Positions 1 through 6,514 of a stretch of 8,266 nucleotides of DNA are shown one piece after another. The notes under the pieces were generated by a model that saw only the letters and a program-made list of their open reading frames with translations, ran no database searches and had not been told where the DNA came from. Source of the DNA: Promethearchaeota archaeon (GTDB lineage: Archaea; Asgardarchaeota; Lokiarchaeia; Sigynarchaeales; SOKP01); the NCBI GenBank assembly GCA_016839425.1, contig JAEOUI010000475.1, positions 1-8,266 on the forward strand. The letters run 5' to 3'. Positions within the stretch are counted from its first letter, which is position 1; each line of letters opens with the position of its first letter. A program made the position numbers and the translations under genes.

Positions 1-115
1 AACCCCCCTACGATACATGCATACAAATATAGAAATTATTGAATATCAAGACCTGCTTCATATCATCCATCTTTTAAAATCGTTCTTGTTAGAAAGTAAT
101 AATCCACTTGAATAA
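1..115 (+). CDS. M42-family metallopeptidase (glutamyl aminopeptidase-like), C-terminal fragment
   Basis: This is the 3' end of a gene that enters from the left edge. The open frame starts at base 2 and gives 37 residues before TAA at 113-115. The fragment contains RYMHT followed by an acidic/hydrophobic stretch (EIIEYQDL) and an amphipathic helix rich in Leu and Ile. M42 peptidases (glutamyl aminopeptidase, TET/PepA, CelM-like) end with the pattern RYxHSPxExxxxxDxxxxxxLL. There the His is a metal ligand, and the final helix packs against the catalytic domain. The match is good but short. These enzymes are cytosolic, cobalt- or zinc-dependent aminopeptidases that form large oligomers and degrade peptides released by the proteasome. 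The archaeosortase gene starts 45 bases downstream on the same strand, so the two may be co-transcribed. A different M20/M28/M42-clan peptidase cannot be excluded from 37 residues. Confidence 0.68.
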   Translation, partial: TPLRYMHTNIEIIEYQDLLHIIHLLKSFLLESNNPLE

Positions 116-160
116 TAAAATTATTTCCATTTTTACACTTTAACTAAAAGATTGACACTA

Positions 161-1552
161 ATGTATAATCCTTCTCGGTTCGGAGTGATTTACAATCTAA
201 TAAGCCTTTTTAGAGATCACGAATTTCATTTAATCATGAGAGACATTATCAAATCACCGTTCTTACAAGGTTTTATGCTCTGGTCAGTTTTTACAGTTAA
301 TTTATTATTGACATTTCTCATGGGATACATATTAACAGCTTTACCGCTCATTGGATTTATCATTTCTGGAATATTAATAATTATATCGTCGTTCATAGTA
401 AACCTTGCGATCGTATTCTATTTCAGGAAATCTTCGAATATTTCTAAAAAAAGAAGATGGTTCATTCTAATTTTAACTTATTTAAACGCATTATTTGCTC
501 TTGCAATGGGTTTATCGATTCCTTTAATGGAATCTCCAAGTAAGAACAATCTTGGATTTGTCATGATCCCCCTTTTAATTCTTCTAAACATCGTCATTGT
601 TGATCGTTTTTTCTTTTATCTAAAAAATGGTGATAAATTAGAAGATATTACTCCTAAACCAAAGAAATATTTGTTAAAAATATCCAATAGAAAGTGGCCC
701 GTCATCGAATTTGAAAAGAAAAAATATCAATTTTCCATTCGTTCCCTTATAATGTTAGCCATTGGCGCTCCGATATCGGCTTTTTTAGTATATCTGTTTT
801 TTGACTGGGAAGCAAATTATTGGCTTCACGAAATAGTCGTTAAGCAAACAGCATATTTTCTAAACCTCTTTTTCAACATGGGGGCAAGCGCTCAATATTA
901 TCCTTCGGGTAAATACCATTGGAGGTTTGTGATTCCCGGAAAAGCACCTATATATTTCGAAACATTTTGCACGGGAGTTCAAGCCATTTGCGTTTTCGTG
1001 GGCATAATCCTTTTCACTCCCCACAGTAAAGATCCCAGAACGAAAAAAGACATTGTCTGGAGAAAGACGAAATCCTTGATTGTTTCTTCGCTCCTATTTT
1101 ATATAGTCAATATTGTTAGAATGCTCATTCAATTAGGACTATATTACAACGGATACCCTTGGGCGGATATTCACACTTCGATTAGTGCCGCAAGCTCTTT
1201 CATCGCCGCAATTATCGTGTTGTTGCTTCATAAGTGGATTCCCGAGTTCATTATTTCGTTTATTTATATTGGTACGCTCGTGAGCGAACCGATAAAAGCA
1301 AAACGACTTGCAATCATTAAGGATCAGGCTCAAAATTCCAATAAGGTAAGCCTTGTGCTACTTTCAAAAGTAATGAATATGAAACGACAGACATTTGTTA
1401 AAAAATTTCCGGTAATGATGAAAGAATTAGGGTATGAAATCGAAAACGGTTATTTAATCGTGCCACCAGAGAAAACAACTGAATTTTTGGAAGGCTTGGA
1501 TAAGCGCTTTAAATCAGGAGAAGAACCAAAAATAGCACCAAAAGAGGATTAA
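161..1552 (+). CDS. Archaeosortase/exosortase-family transpeptidase with soluble C-terminal domain
   Basis: Predicted integral membrane cysteine protease/transpeptidase of 463 residues that would cut C-terminal sorting signals of exported proteins and transfer them to a membrane anchor. The family's catalytic triad is visible: Cys270 in FCTGVQAIC, Arg320 in NIVRM and His338 in ADIHTS, each placed at or beside a hydrophobic segment. About four membrane segments (roughly residues 37-150) precede the exosortase-like core (about 195-375). A charged soluble tail (about 385-463) ends in a region (VMNMKRQTF...LGYEIENGYLIV) that looks like a small winged helix; that domain call is inference only. The start is ATG 161. 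A TTG three codons earlier (152) is in frame, but neither has a clear Shine-Dalgarno site. The stop lies two bases before mtrH, so translation of the two is probably coupled. The specific archaeosortase subfamily cannot be set by eye. Confidence 0.85.
   Translation: MYNPSRFGVIYNLISLFRDHEFHLIMRDIIKSPFLQGFMLWSVFTVNLLLTFLMGYILTALPLIGFIISGILIIISSFIVNLAIVFYFRKSSNISKKRRWFILILTYLNALFALAMGLSIPLMESPSKNNLGFVMIPLLILLNIVIVDRFFFYLKNGDKLEDITPKPKKYLLKISNRKWPVIEFEKKKYQFSIRSLIMLAIGAPISAFLVYLFFDWEANYWLHEIVVKQTAYFLNLFFNMGASAQYYPSGKYHWRFVIPGKAPIYFETFCTGVQAICVFVGIILFTPHSKDPRTKKDIVWRKTKSLIVSSLLFYIVNIVRMLIQLGLYYNGYPWADIHTSISAASSFIAAIIVLLLHKWIPEFIISFIYIGTLVSEPIKAKRLAIIKDQAQNSNKVSLVLLSKVMNMKRQTFVKKFPVMMKELGYEIENGYLIVPPEKTTEFLEGLDKRFKSGEEPKIAPKED
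1544..1547 (+). promoter_or_regulatory. Shine-Dalgarno site of the mtrH-family gene
   Basis: The bases GAGG lie seven bases before GTG 1555, inside the final codons of the archaeosortase gene. This spacing supports GTG as the true start of the downstream gene. It also suggests translational coupling of the two reading frames, which are separated by only two bases. Confidence 0.65.
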
Positions 1553-1554
1553 TC

Positions 1555-2451
1555 GTGCTCGAATATCAAAAGGAACAAAAAGTTGCTTCCATTGGAAATA
1601 TCAAAATTGGTGGTCAACCTGGAGAAAATCCAATCGTAATGATTGGAACTGTTTTTTATGCCAAGCATGCTGCGCTACTGGACGAAAAAAGAGGCGAATT
1701 TGATAAAAAACTTGTAGAAACCGAAATTAATGAGTTCATTTCCGTTGTCGAAGATACAGGGATGCAAGCGATCATCGATGTGGTCGGATCATACCCAGAT
1801 ACTCTTTTAAAAGAATGTACTTTCATTGCCGATTTAGTGGATTGCCCTTTTTTAGTTGATGGATTAAACGATTCGAGTCGGATACCCGCAATGGAAGGGT
1901 TAAAAGAGGCGGGGCTACTCGATCGCTCTATCCTCAATAGCATTGACGAAAATACAAGCGAAGAAAGCTTAGAAAGATTAGGACAAATTGGAGTGAAAAA
2001 CGCAGTATTATTAACATTTTCAAACAGGGCCTATAATCCAAAAAACAAGATGAAATTATTAAGGGACGACCTCTTGATAAAAGCTGAAAAAGCTGGCGTG
2101 AAAAATGTAATTGTGGATACTGCCGTTTTGGATCTTGTATCTATTAGCGTAAATCTTGAGTCTACACGATTGATAAAACAAGAATTAGGGTTGCCAACGG
2201 GTTTTGCACCAGCAAATGCCATATACGGATGGGATTATGTGAAAAAATACGGTGAAAGCGCAAGATGTGGTGCAATTGCTTCTATAATGGCATATTCTTC
2301 TGCAAGCGATTTCCTTCTATTCGGTCCTGTTAAATTTGCTAAATGTGTGGTTCCTTCCCTATCCTTAGTAAGTGGGATAAATTCTTATTATCGAAAAAGA
2401 ATTTTGAGAAAACCAATATCGGAACAAGGGCCTTTAAAAAAAATATTTTAA
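1555..2451 (+). CDS. mtrH: MtrH-family tetrahydromethanopterin:corrinoid methyltransferase
   Basis: Protein of 298 residues, close to the usual length (about 300-315) of subunit H of tetrahydromethanopterin S-methyltransferase. Family signatures are visible: IGGQPGENP at 18-26 followed by MIGTVFY, DVVGSYPDT at 75-83, FLVDG at 99-103, NSI at 128-130, and PTGFAPANAIYGW near 214-226. MtrH is a soluble TIM-barrel subunit that transfers the methyl group of methyl-tetrahydromethanopterin to a corrinoid Co(I). In methanogens it works in the MtrA-H membrane complex. Stand-alone homologues elsewhere are thought to serve corrinoid proteins of other methyl-transfer systems. No mtrA-G, corrinoid-protein or mcr gene is in this window, so the partner is unknown. 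Start GTG 1555 is supported by GAGG seven bases upstream. The stop codon overlaps that of the convergent GTPase gene. Family membership is clear; the actual methyl donor and acceptor are inferred. Confidence 0.88.
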   Translation: MLEYQKEQKVASIGNIKIGGQPGENPIVMIGTVFYAKHAALLDEKRGEFDKKLVETEINEFISVVEDTGMQAIIDVVGSYPDTLLKECTFIADLVDCPFLVDGLNDSSRIPAMEGLKEAGLLDRSILNSIDENTSEESLERLGQIGVKNAVLLTFSNRAYNPKNKMKLLRDDLLIKAEKAGVKNVIVDTAVLDLVSISVNLESTRLIKQELGLPTGFAPANAIYGWDYVKKYGESARCGAIASIMAYSSASDFLLFGPVKFAKCVVPSLSLVSGINSYYRKRILRKPISEQGPLKKIF

Positions 2452-3944
2452 GCCATATATCGAGAAATGAGATCGCTGTTTCTACTCAAAAAGTCGGTCA
2501 AGTTCTTGTTGATCTGATTTTTTTTATTTTCATCGTCTACTAAGAATAAAAGGAAAACATCTTGTTCCTCAATTTTAGCTCTTTTAAATAATATGACCGA
2601 GTTTGCGATTTTAAAAATTGTCTCTTCTTCTCGTAAAGCCTTGAATTTTTCGAAAATTTTAAACAAGGTAGTAAATTGAGGGGCTGTAATCTCTAACACA
2701 TCTTTTACGCTCGTCTCGATCTTCCCTAGTTTAGCAAAATTTATCGGGGCAGTTAAAGCGCTTGATATGTGATCAGCCAATAGCAATCCATCTGGACTTA
2801 ATAATAATATTAAAGATATTCCATTCTCCAAAGAGAAATTTTGGAGGTTAAATCGAATGAGGTCTCGATTTGGGCTTAATTTTGCAATTCCCGACGAAAA
2901 GGCTCTTAAAACGCTAAATAAAGAAAAAATAGAGGTGGAATGGATTTCGGGGGGAGATTTGGGATGAAGTTCCTTCAAGAAACTAGTAATTTCTTTAATA
3001 TTTTGTTGAATTTTGGGAGACTCTATAATATCTGGATCAGCTTTAGTCAGCACATAAATAATAGGTGTATTTTGTTCTAATCTATTTAAATCTTCTTTAA
3101 CCCTCTTGAGGTATTGGATGCTTTCCTTGAACCTATCAGCTCTTTGAACATCGATAAAAAAGAACATGAGATCGGCCTCATATAAATAAATTTCAGATCT
3201 AGAAAGATATTTTTCTCGAAATTGCAGTTGTCCTCCTAGATCCCACAAGGAAATTGTAGCACCAGCAGCTCTAATCGTAGAAATGCTTTCTCCTCTTGTA
3301 GGTTTCACGCCCATCAGTTTTGAAAACCTCCGATCTATTGTAAAAAAAAAACTGGTCTTACCAGCAGAATCTAAGCCGAAAAAGATGATCTTGAGTTTCC
3401 GATCAGCTGTAATAGGATTGGATGGTTTATTTTCTACTTCGATAAGTTGGATCAAGAGATTTTCAAAAACATGATGAACCGAATCGTATGGAACAAATCC
3501 CTCTGAAAATTCTTGATCCAAGCGTTCAAAGGTATTTAAAATAATTTTTTTTATTTGATTTATATTATTGTATAAAAAACTTCTTTTTTTCTCGTCAACA
3601 AGTAATGAAAATGCAGTTGGTATTGGTTTATTTGAATTTTTTAACCAAATAAAATGAAAATAAGTAAGAGCAGTTATTTCATAATCGGGATAAGGTAATA
3701 TCGCAAAATAATTTGCGTTTTTTAGCGTTTCGTCGTCCAAATTTGTTTTATCGTTCATTAACAAGCTCAGATTTTTGATTGAGATTTGAGTATAATCTCT
3801 AAGCGTTAAGTTAAATTCAGATGAATTTTTTTTCTCATCTTCCAAAACAGGCTCGGGGTAGGAATATTTCGGCATTGGCCCAAATTTATCAAGAGCTGAA
3901 AATAAAAAACCCTTTATCACTGAAGATTTTGGAATCCTGCTCAT
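2448..3944 (-). CDS. Arf-family small GTPase with N-terminal longin-like and C-terminal roadblock-like domains
   Basis: Protein of 498 residues built around an Arf/Arl-type GTPase (about 183-355). The P-loop is GLDSAGKT (190-197), a switch-I threonine is probably Thr216 (PTRGES), switch II is WDLGGQ (234-239) with the catalytic-type Gln present, G4 is TKAD (300-303, Thr replacing the usual Asn of NKxD) and G5 is STS (336-338). GLDxAGKT and WDxGGQ are hallmarks of Arf rather than Ras or Rab GTPases. Residues 1-170 (FLFSALDKFGPMPKYSYP, then ILPYPDYEI) resemble the longin/roadblock-like sensor modules common in Asgard proteins. Residues 370-498 begin ISLILLLSPDGLLLADH, which is roadblock/LC7-like. 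Both flanking domain calls are weaker than the GTPase call. The role is probably a nucleotide-controlled switch in membrane or cytoskeletal organisation; the substrate process is unknown. The ATG at 3944 has no Shine-Dalgarno site, and a TATA-like element about 27 bases upstream suggests a leaderless mRNA. Confidence 0.88.
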   Translation of the reverse strand: MSRIPKSSVIKGFLFSALDKFGPMPKYSYPEPVLEDEKKNSSEFNLTLRDYTQISIKNLSLLMNDKTNLDDETLKNANYFAILPYPDYEITALTYFHFIWLKNSNKPIPTAFSLLVDEKKRSFLYNNINQIKKIILNTFERLDQEFSEGFVPYDSVHHVFENLLIQLIEVENKPSNPITADRKLKIIFFGLDSAGKTSFFFTIDRRFSKLMGVKPTRGESISTIRAAGATISLWDLGGQLQFREKYLSRSEIYLYEADLMFFFIDVQRADRFKESIQYLKRVKEDLNRLEQNTPIIYVLTKADPDIIESPKIQQNIKEITSFLKELHPKSPPEIHSTSIFSLFSVLRAFSSGIAKLSPNRDLIRFNLQNFSLENGISLILLLSPDGLLLADHISSALTAPINFAKLGKIETSVKDVLEITAPQFTTLFKIFEKFKALREEETIFKIANSVILFKRAKIEEQDVFLLFLVDDENKKNQINKNLTDFLSRNSDLISRYMA

Positions 3945-3970
3945 TTATATCAATAGTGATTGTTTCATGT

Positions 3971-3981
3971 AGAAATATATG
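3971..3981 (-). promoter_or_regulatory. TATA-like promoter element of the GTPase gene
   Basis: Read on the minus strand the sequence is CATATATTTCT, centred about 30 bases before the ATG at 3944. Archaeal TATA boxes sit about 25-27 bases before the transcription start, so the transcript would begin at or within a few bases of the ATG. This fits the absence of a Shine-Dalgarno site. Assignment is by pattern and spacing only. Confidence 0.4.
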
Positions 3982-3991
3982 TCAAGTTATC

Positions 3992-4003
3992 TTATAGTAT
4001 TTA
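3992..4003 (+). promoter_or_regulatory. TATA-like promoter element of the rightward marker-2/ACT/zinc-ribbon cluster
   Basis: TTATAGTATTTA lies about 45 bases before ATG 4044, which predicts a transcription start near 4025 and a leader of about 20 bases without an evident Shine-Dalgarno site. It lies next to the leftward element of the GTPase gene, so the 99-base gap would hold two divergent promoters. Confidence 0.38.
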
Positions 4004-4043
4004 AGAAAATAACATTATTAATAGCTTTACATTAGATAAAATA

Positions 4044-5000
4044 ATGCTTGAAAAAATAAAGAGGGCTATTTTAGAATCCGAACAGATACTAGAAAAACGT
4101 GAAATAAAACCAATCGTTCAATATATTAACGAAAACGCTTATAAAAGCCCTCGAATCTATTCTGATTACGGAGAGGACTCGGCAGCAATATACGATAACG
4201 AAAAATATATGTTATTAACTACAGATCGCATTAAAACGAGTTTCATAGAAAAAAGCCCATATGGTGCGGGATTTAGTTCCATTTTAGTCAGCGTTGATGA
4301 TATATATTGCTGCGGAGGCGTACCACTTGCAGGAAGTATCATCATAGCTTATCCTGATGAAATAAAAGGAAAGAAAATTGTTGAAGGGATTTGTGATGGA
4401 TCTAAGAAATTCCAAATCCCAATTATTAGAGGACATACGGATTCTAAAAGCACATGTTACGAATTAAGCTCGACGATGATAGGGGAGATTAACAAAGAGC
4501 ATTATATTTCAGCAAAAAATGCTCAAATAGGGGATAAAATCATTCTCGCTTCAGATTTTAATGGAAAGGTAGGAAAGGCAAGTAATCTTTACTGGGATAC
4601 AGTAACATTTAAATCTTCAATCGAGATTATAAAGAAAAGAACAGCAATGAACGAGATTGCAATGCAACGCTTGGCTAACGCCTCTAAAGATATTTCAAAT
4701 GGTGGAATATTCGGAACTATAATGCAGCTTCTCTTTTTTTCGAGATTAGGGGCAGACATATGCGTTTCTAATATTATACTTCCTCAGGTTTTAATTGATC
4801 TCGGTTATACGATTGAAAAATATGTAAAGATGTATTTAACAACCTCTTTCGTGATAACAGCTCCAGAACAGAATTGTGGAAAAATTAATAGTATATTTAC
4901 TAAGCACGGAATGCATACAAGCATTCTTGGAACAATCACGGAGGAGCCCGTATTAAAAATTAACGATGGGAAGAACTCCAAGAAAGTAATCAAATTTTAA
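4044..5000 (+). CDS. AIR-synthase-related protein resembling methanogenesis marker protein 2
   Basis: Protein of 318 residues with the two-domain layout of the PurM/AIR-synthase superfamily (PurM, PurL, SelD, HypE, ThiL). The N-terminal half has DYGEDSAAI (41-49), matching the Gly/Asp nucleotide and Mg-binding motif of the family, then LTTDRIKTSF (58-67), VSVDDIYCCGG (82-92) and RGHTDS (129-134). The C-terminal half has GDKIILASDFNGK (163-175) and KDISNGGIFGT (215-225), equivalent to the DISxxG loop. The GHT motif, KDISN loop and length (about 320) fit methanogenesis marker protein 2 better than ThiL or HypE. Marker 2 is an ATP-binding protein of uncertain reaction, found in methanogens and some relatives. 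The homologue here, near mtrH, is consistent with C1 metabolism, but it does not prove methanogenesis. The first gene of a three-gene same-strand cluster. ThiL-, SelD- or HypE-like function remains an alternative. Confidence 0.72.
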   Translation: MLEKIKRAILESEQILEKREIKPIVQYINENAYKSPRIYSDYGEDSAAIYDNEKYMLLTTDRIKTSFIEKSPYGAGFSSILVSVDDIYCCGGVPLAGSIIIAYPDEIKGKKIVEGICDGSKKFQIPIIRGHTDSKSTCYELSSTMIGEINKEHYISAKNAQIGDKIILASDFNGKVGKASNLYWDTVTFKSSIEIIKKRTAMNEIAMQRLANASKDISNGGIFGTIMQLLFFSRLGADICVSNIILPQVLIDLGYTIEKYVKMYLTTSFVITAPEQNCGKINSIFTKHGMHTSILGTITEEPVLKINDGKNSKKVIKF

Positions 5001-5026
5001 TATCATAATTGATTCTTGTACTTATA

Positions 5027-5518
5027 ATGATTAAGCTAGAAGTAAAGCTGCCCGATACGCCGGGAAGCCTCATTGAATTAATAAAACCCATTTCAGAGAA
5101 CGGTGGAAATATTTTCGGTATTCTCCACCACCATGATAAAATAATAAATAACTTAATTCCAGTGGATATTAGTTTCGAGCTCCGCAACGACCTATTCGAA
5201 GTCGCCATGAAAAATATAAAAAAAGAATTGAGCGAAAAAAAAATTCAAATTGAAAGTGTTACTTTAGGACAGGAACAAAATACCATTGTCGTCATCTTAA
5301 ACGGTCACGTGTTTGAAAGCGACATTGTTGACACGATCAAGCGCCTCGCAAGTAAAAATATCAGAGTATCTGAAATACAAGCAAAATTAACAGAAGTTTC
5401 CGCCGTGAGCAATGTAAAATTCAAGCTAGAATTTCCAGAATCCATTACCAAAGAGGAACTCATTTGCGAGCTTGAAGCAATTTGTAGCGAAAAAAATCTC
5501 TTTTTGCTGAGGTCTTGA
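5027..5518 (+). CDS. Double-ACT-domain amino-acid-binding regulator
   Basis: Protein of 163 residues when started at ATG 5027. A TTG six codons upstream (5009) would add a hydrophobic MILVLI stretch that does not belong to an ACT fold, so ATG is preferred. The first ACT domain (about 1-74) has the typical opening beta strand, then DTPGSL (10-15) and the helix IKPISENGGNI. The second (about 84-160) starts NTIVVILNGHV and continues DIVDTIKRLASKNIRVSEI. ACT domains bind amino acids and control metabolic enzymes. Proteins of this small two-domain type occur next to homoserine dehydrogenase in methanogens such as Methanothermobacter, where they are thought to regulate it. Here a homoserine dehydrogenase gene begins 2.5 kb downstream, separated by two leftward genes. 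No catalytic domain is attached, so a regulatory role is inferred. The gene lies 26 bases after the marker-2-like gene and 9 bases before the zinc-ribbon gene. Confidence 0.78.
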   Translation: MIKLEVKLPDTPGSLIELIKPISENGGNIFGILHHHDKIINNLIPVDISFELRNDLFEVAMKNIKKELSEKKIQIESVTLGQEQNTIVVILNGHVFESDIVDTIKRLASKNIRVSEIQAKLTEVSAVSNVKFKLEFPESITKEELICELEAICSEKNLFLLRS

Positions 5519-5527
5519 TGATAAAAA

Positions 5528-5674
5528 ATGACAAAAAAGAAAATCGATCCTGGAAAAATTAAATGCCACCAATGTGGCGAAATTATCGACGAGGGACTCA
5601 CATTCTGTCCTGAATGTGGAGAACGCATACCCGAATACTTACGATTCAATCCAGATTCTTCCATTAATCTTTAA
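5528..5674 (+). CDS. Small zinc-ribbon protein (48 residues)
   Basis: A short gene in the same direction, nine bases after the ACT gene. The 48-residue product has two CxxC knuckles, CHQCG at residues 13-17 and CPECG at 27-31, spaced as in zinc-ribbon proteins, followed by a short tail ERIPEYLRFNP. The four cysteines would bind one zinc ion. A GAGG-like stretch (about 5509-5513) lies roughly 14 bases upstream, slightly far for a strong Shine-Dalgarno site. Its position directly behind the ACT and marker-2-like genes suggests co-expression. The function is unknown; small zinc ribbons of this kind often mediate protein or nucleic-acid contacts. It is too regular (two clean knuckles, a stop, tight spacing) to be a chance frame. 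Confidence 0.75.
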   Translation: MTKKKIDPGKIKCHQCGEIIDEGLTFCPECGERIPEYLRFNPDSSINL

Positions 5675-5690
5675 TTTTATTATTTGTATA
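5669..5690 (+). terminator. T-rich terminator of the rightward cluster
   Basis: Immediately after the zinc-ribbon stop the plus strand reads a run of T-rich sequence (TTTAATTTTATTATTTG). Archaeal termination commonly occurs at such tracts without a hairpin, and the next gene runs in the opposite direction. Evidence is base composition and position only. Confidence 0.35.
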
Positions 5691-5801
5691 AATAAGGATT
5701 AAACAAATTCTATTAAATTAATCGATGAGAGAATCAAAAAAAATCATTCAGAAATAAGAATAATTTATTGGACTAATAATAAAATTTAGCTTTTAATTTC
5801 T

Positions 5802-5844
5802 AAAAAAAAAAAAAGAAGTTAATAATTTAAAAGGTTTTTAAATT
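5802..5844 (-). terminator. Hairpin plus T13 terminator of the sorting-signal protein gene
   Basis: On the minus strand the end of the coding region overlaps a nine-base inverted repeat (AATTTAAAA / TTTTAAATT at 5824-5832 and 5836-5844, loop of three). An uninterrupted run of 13 T follows about ten bases later (plus-strand A at 5802-5814). The T run is the stronger element for archaeal termination. The A/T-only stem is weak and may be incidental. Confidence 0.5.
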
Positions 5845-6436
5845 ACTTTCTTCGCTTATACGCAAGGATTAAAACACATGAAATTACTCCAATAGCGCCA
5901 ACGATGATGAACAAGTCGTAACCAGGGATTCCCGGAAGACTTGGTCCACTAGGAGTATAACTCCAAGCACTTAAAGTTATTTCTACTGCTGGAGTGCCAC
6001 CAACACCAGGACTGTACATTTCTAAGAGAATGCCAGTGTCCCAATCGTAGACATAATAAACTCCTAAAGAGGAATAGTTTAAATAATCGCACGATCTTCC
6101 CGCATAGGTGGCGGTTCCGTTTGTTCCTGATAAGTCGTAACCCAATAGATCATCATCAGAGATAACATACGGGTATAAACTTACATCTGAACTAACGAGC
6201 ACGCCACTTTCGTATTCATTTCCTATAATGGCTTCAGAATCATTTTCCGGAACGCTCGTTACAACAATACCAATTGTTGCTGAAACTCCTGAAGATGATC
6301 CAGAGTAAGCCCACGAATCGCCATCTTCGACAAGATATTGGTCAGCGGCTACATTTGAAGCCAATAAAGCCATTCCCAAGAAGAACCCTAAGAACGCTAC
6401 TAAGGCGATAGCTACTTTACTTTTTGAACTTTTCAT
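5843..6436 (-). CDS. Secreted surface protein with C-terminal sorting signal (Loki-CTERM/PGF-CTERM type)
   Basis: Protein of 197 residues with three-part export and anchoring signals. The N-terminus is a signal peptide: basic MKSSKSK, a hydrophobic core of about 23 residues, and likely cleavage near VAA-DQ (after residue 31). The C-terminus has a linker rich in Pro, Ser and Gly (TPSGPSLPG), the motif IPGYD (170-174), one membrane segment (about 175-193) and a basic end KRRK. This motif-hydrophobic-basic pattern is that of archaeosortase targets, and the IPGY form resembles signals frequent in Asgard proteins. The mature region is acidic and Ser/Gly/Tyr-rich, with three N-glycosylation sequons (NDS 65, NGT 106, NYS 120), as expected for an external protein. 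I do not recognise its fold and assign no function beyond surface attachment. A single-gene unit with its own strong TATA element. AGGAAAG seven bases before ATG 6436 supports the start. Confidence 0.82.
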   Translation of the reverse strand: MKSSKSKVAIALVAFLGFFLGMALLASNVAADQYLVEDGDSWAYSGSSSGVSATIGIVVTSVPENDSEAIIGNEYESGVLVSSDVSLYPYVISDDDLLGYDLSGTNGTATYAGRSCDYLNYSSLGVYYVYDWDTGILLEMYSPGVGGTPAVEITLSAWSYTPSGPSLPGIPGYDLFIIVGAIGVISCVLILAYKRRK

Positions 6437-6443
6437 TTTTTGT

Positions 6444-6450
6444 CTTTCCT
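6444..6450 (-). promoter_or_regulatory. Shine-Dalgarno-like site of the sorting-signal protein gene
   Basis: The minus strand reads AGGAAAG seven bases before the ATG at 6436. It is a partial match to the archaeal consensus GGAGGTGA, with correct spacing, and supports the chosen start. Confidence 0.4.
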
Positions 6451-6514
6451 TACAATAGTTTTGTATCGCGATTAATCAAAATCGATTCATCCCGATGTTC
6501 AGAGTTGTTTTTTA

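Noticed and set aside
1656..1943. 95-codon minus-strand open frame inside mtrH
   Set aside because: It is a complement of a strongly conserved coding region and has no features of its own.
5009..5026. TTG start for the ACT protein
   Set aside because: It would add six hydrophobic residues before the first ACT strand. ATG 5027 starts exactly where ACT domains normally begin.
5305..5664. 119-codon minus-strand open frame
   Set aside because: It is antisense to the ACT and zinc-ribbon genes, both of which have clear family motifs.
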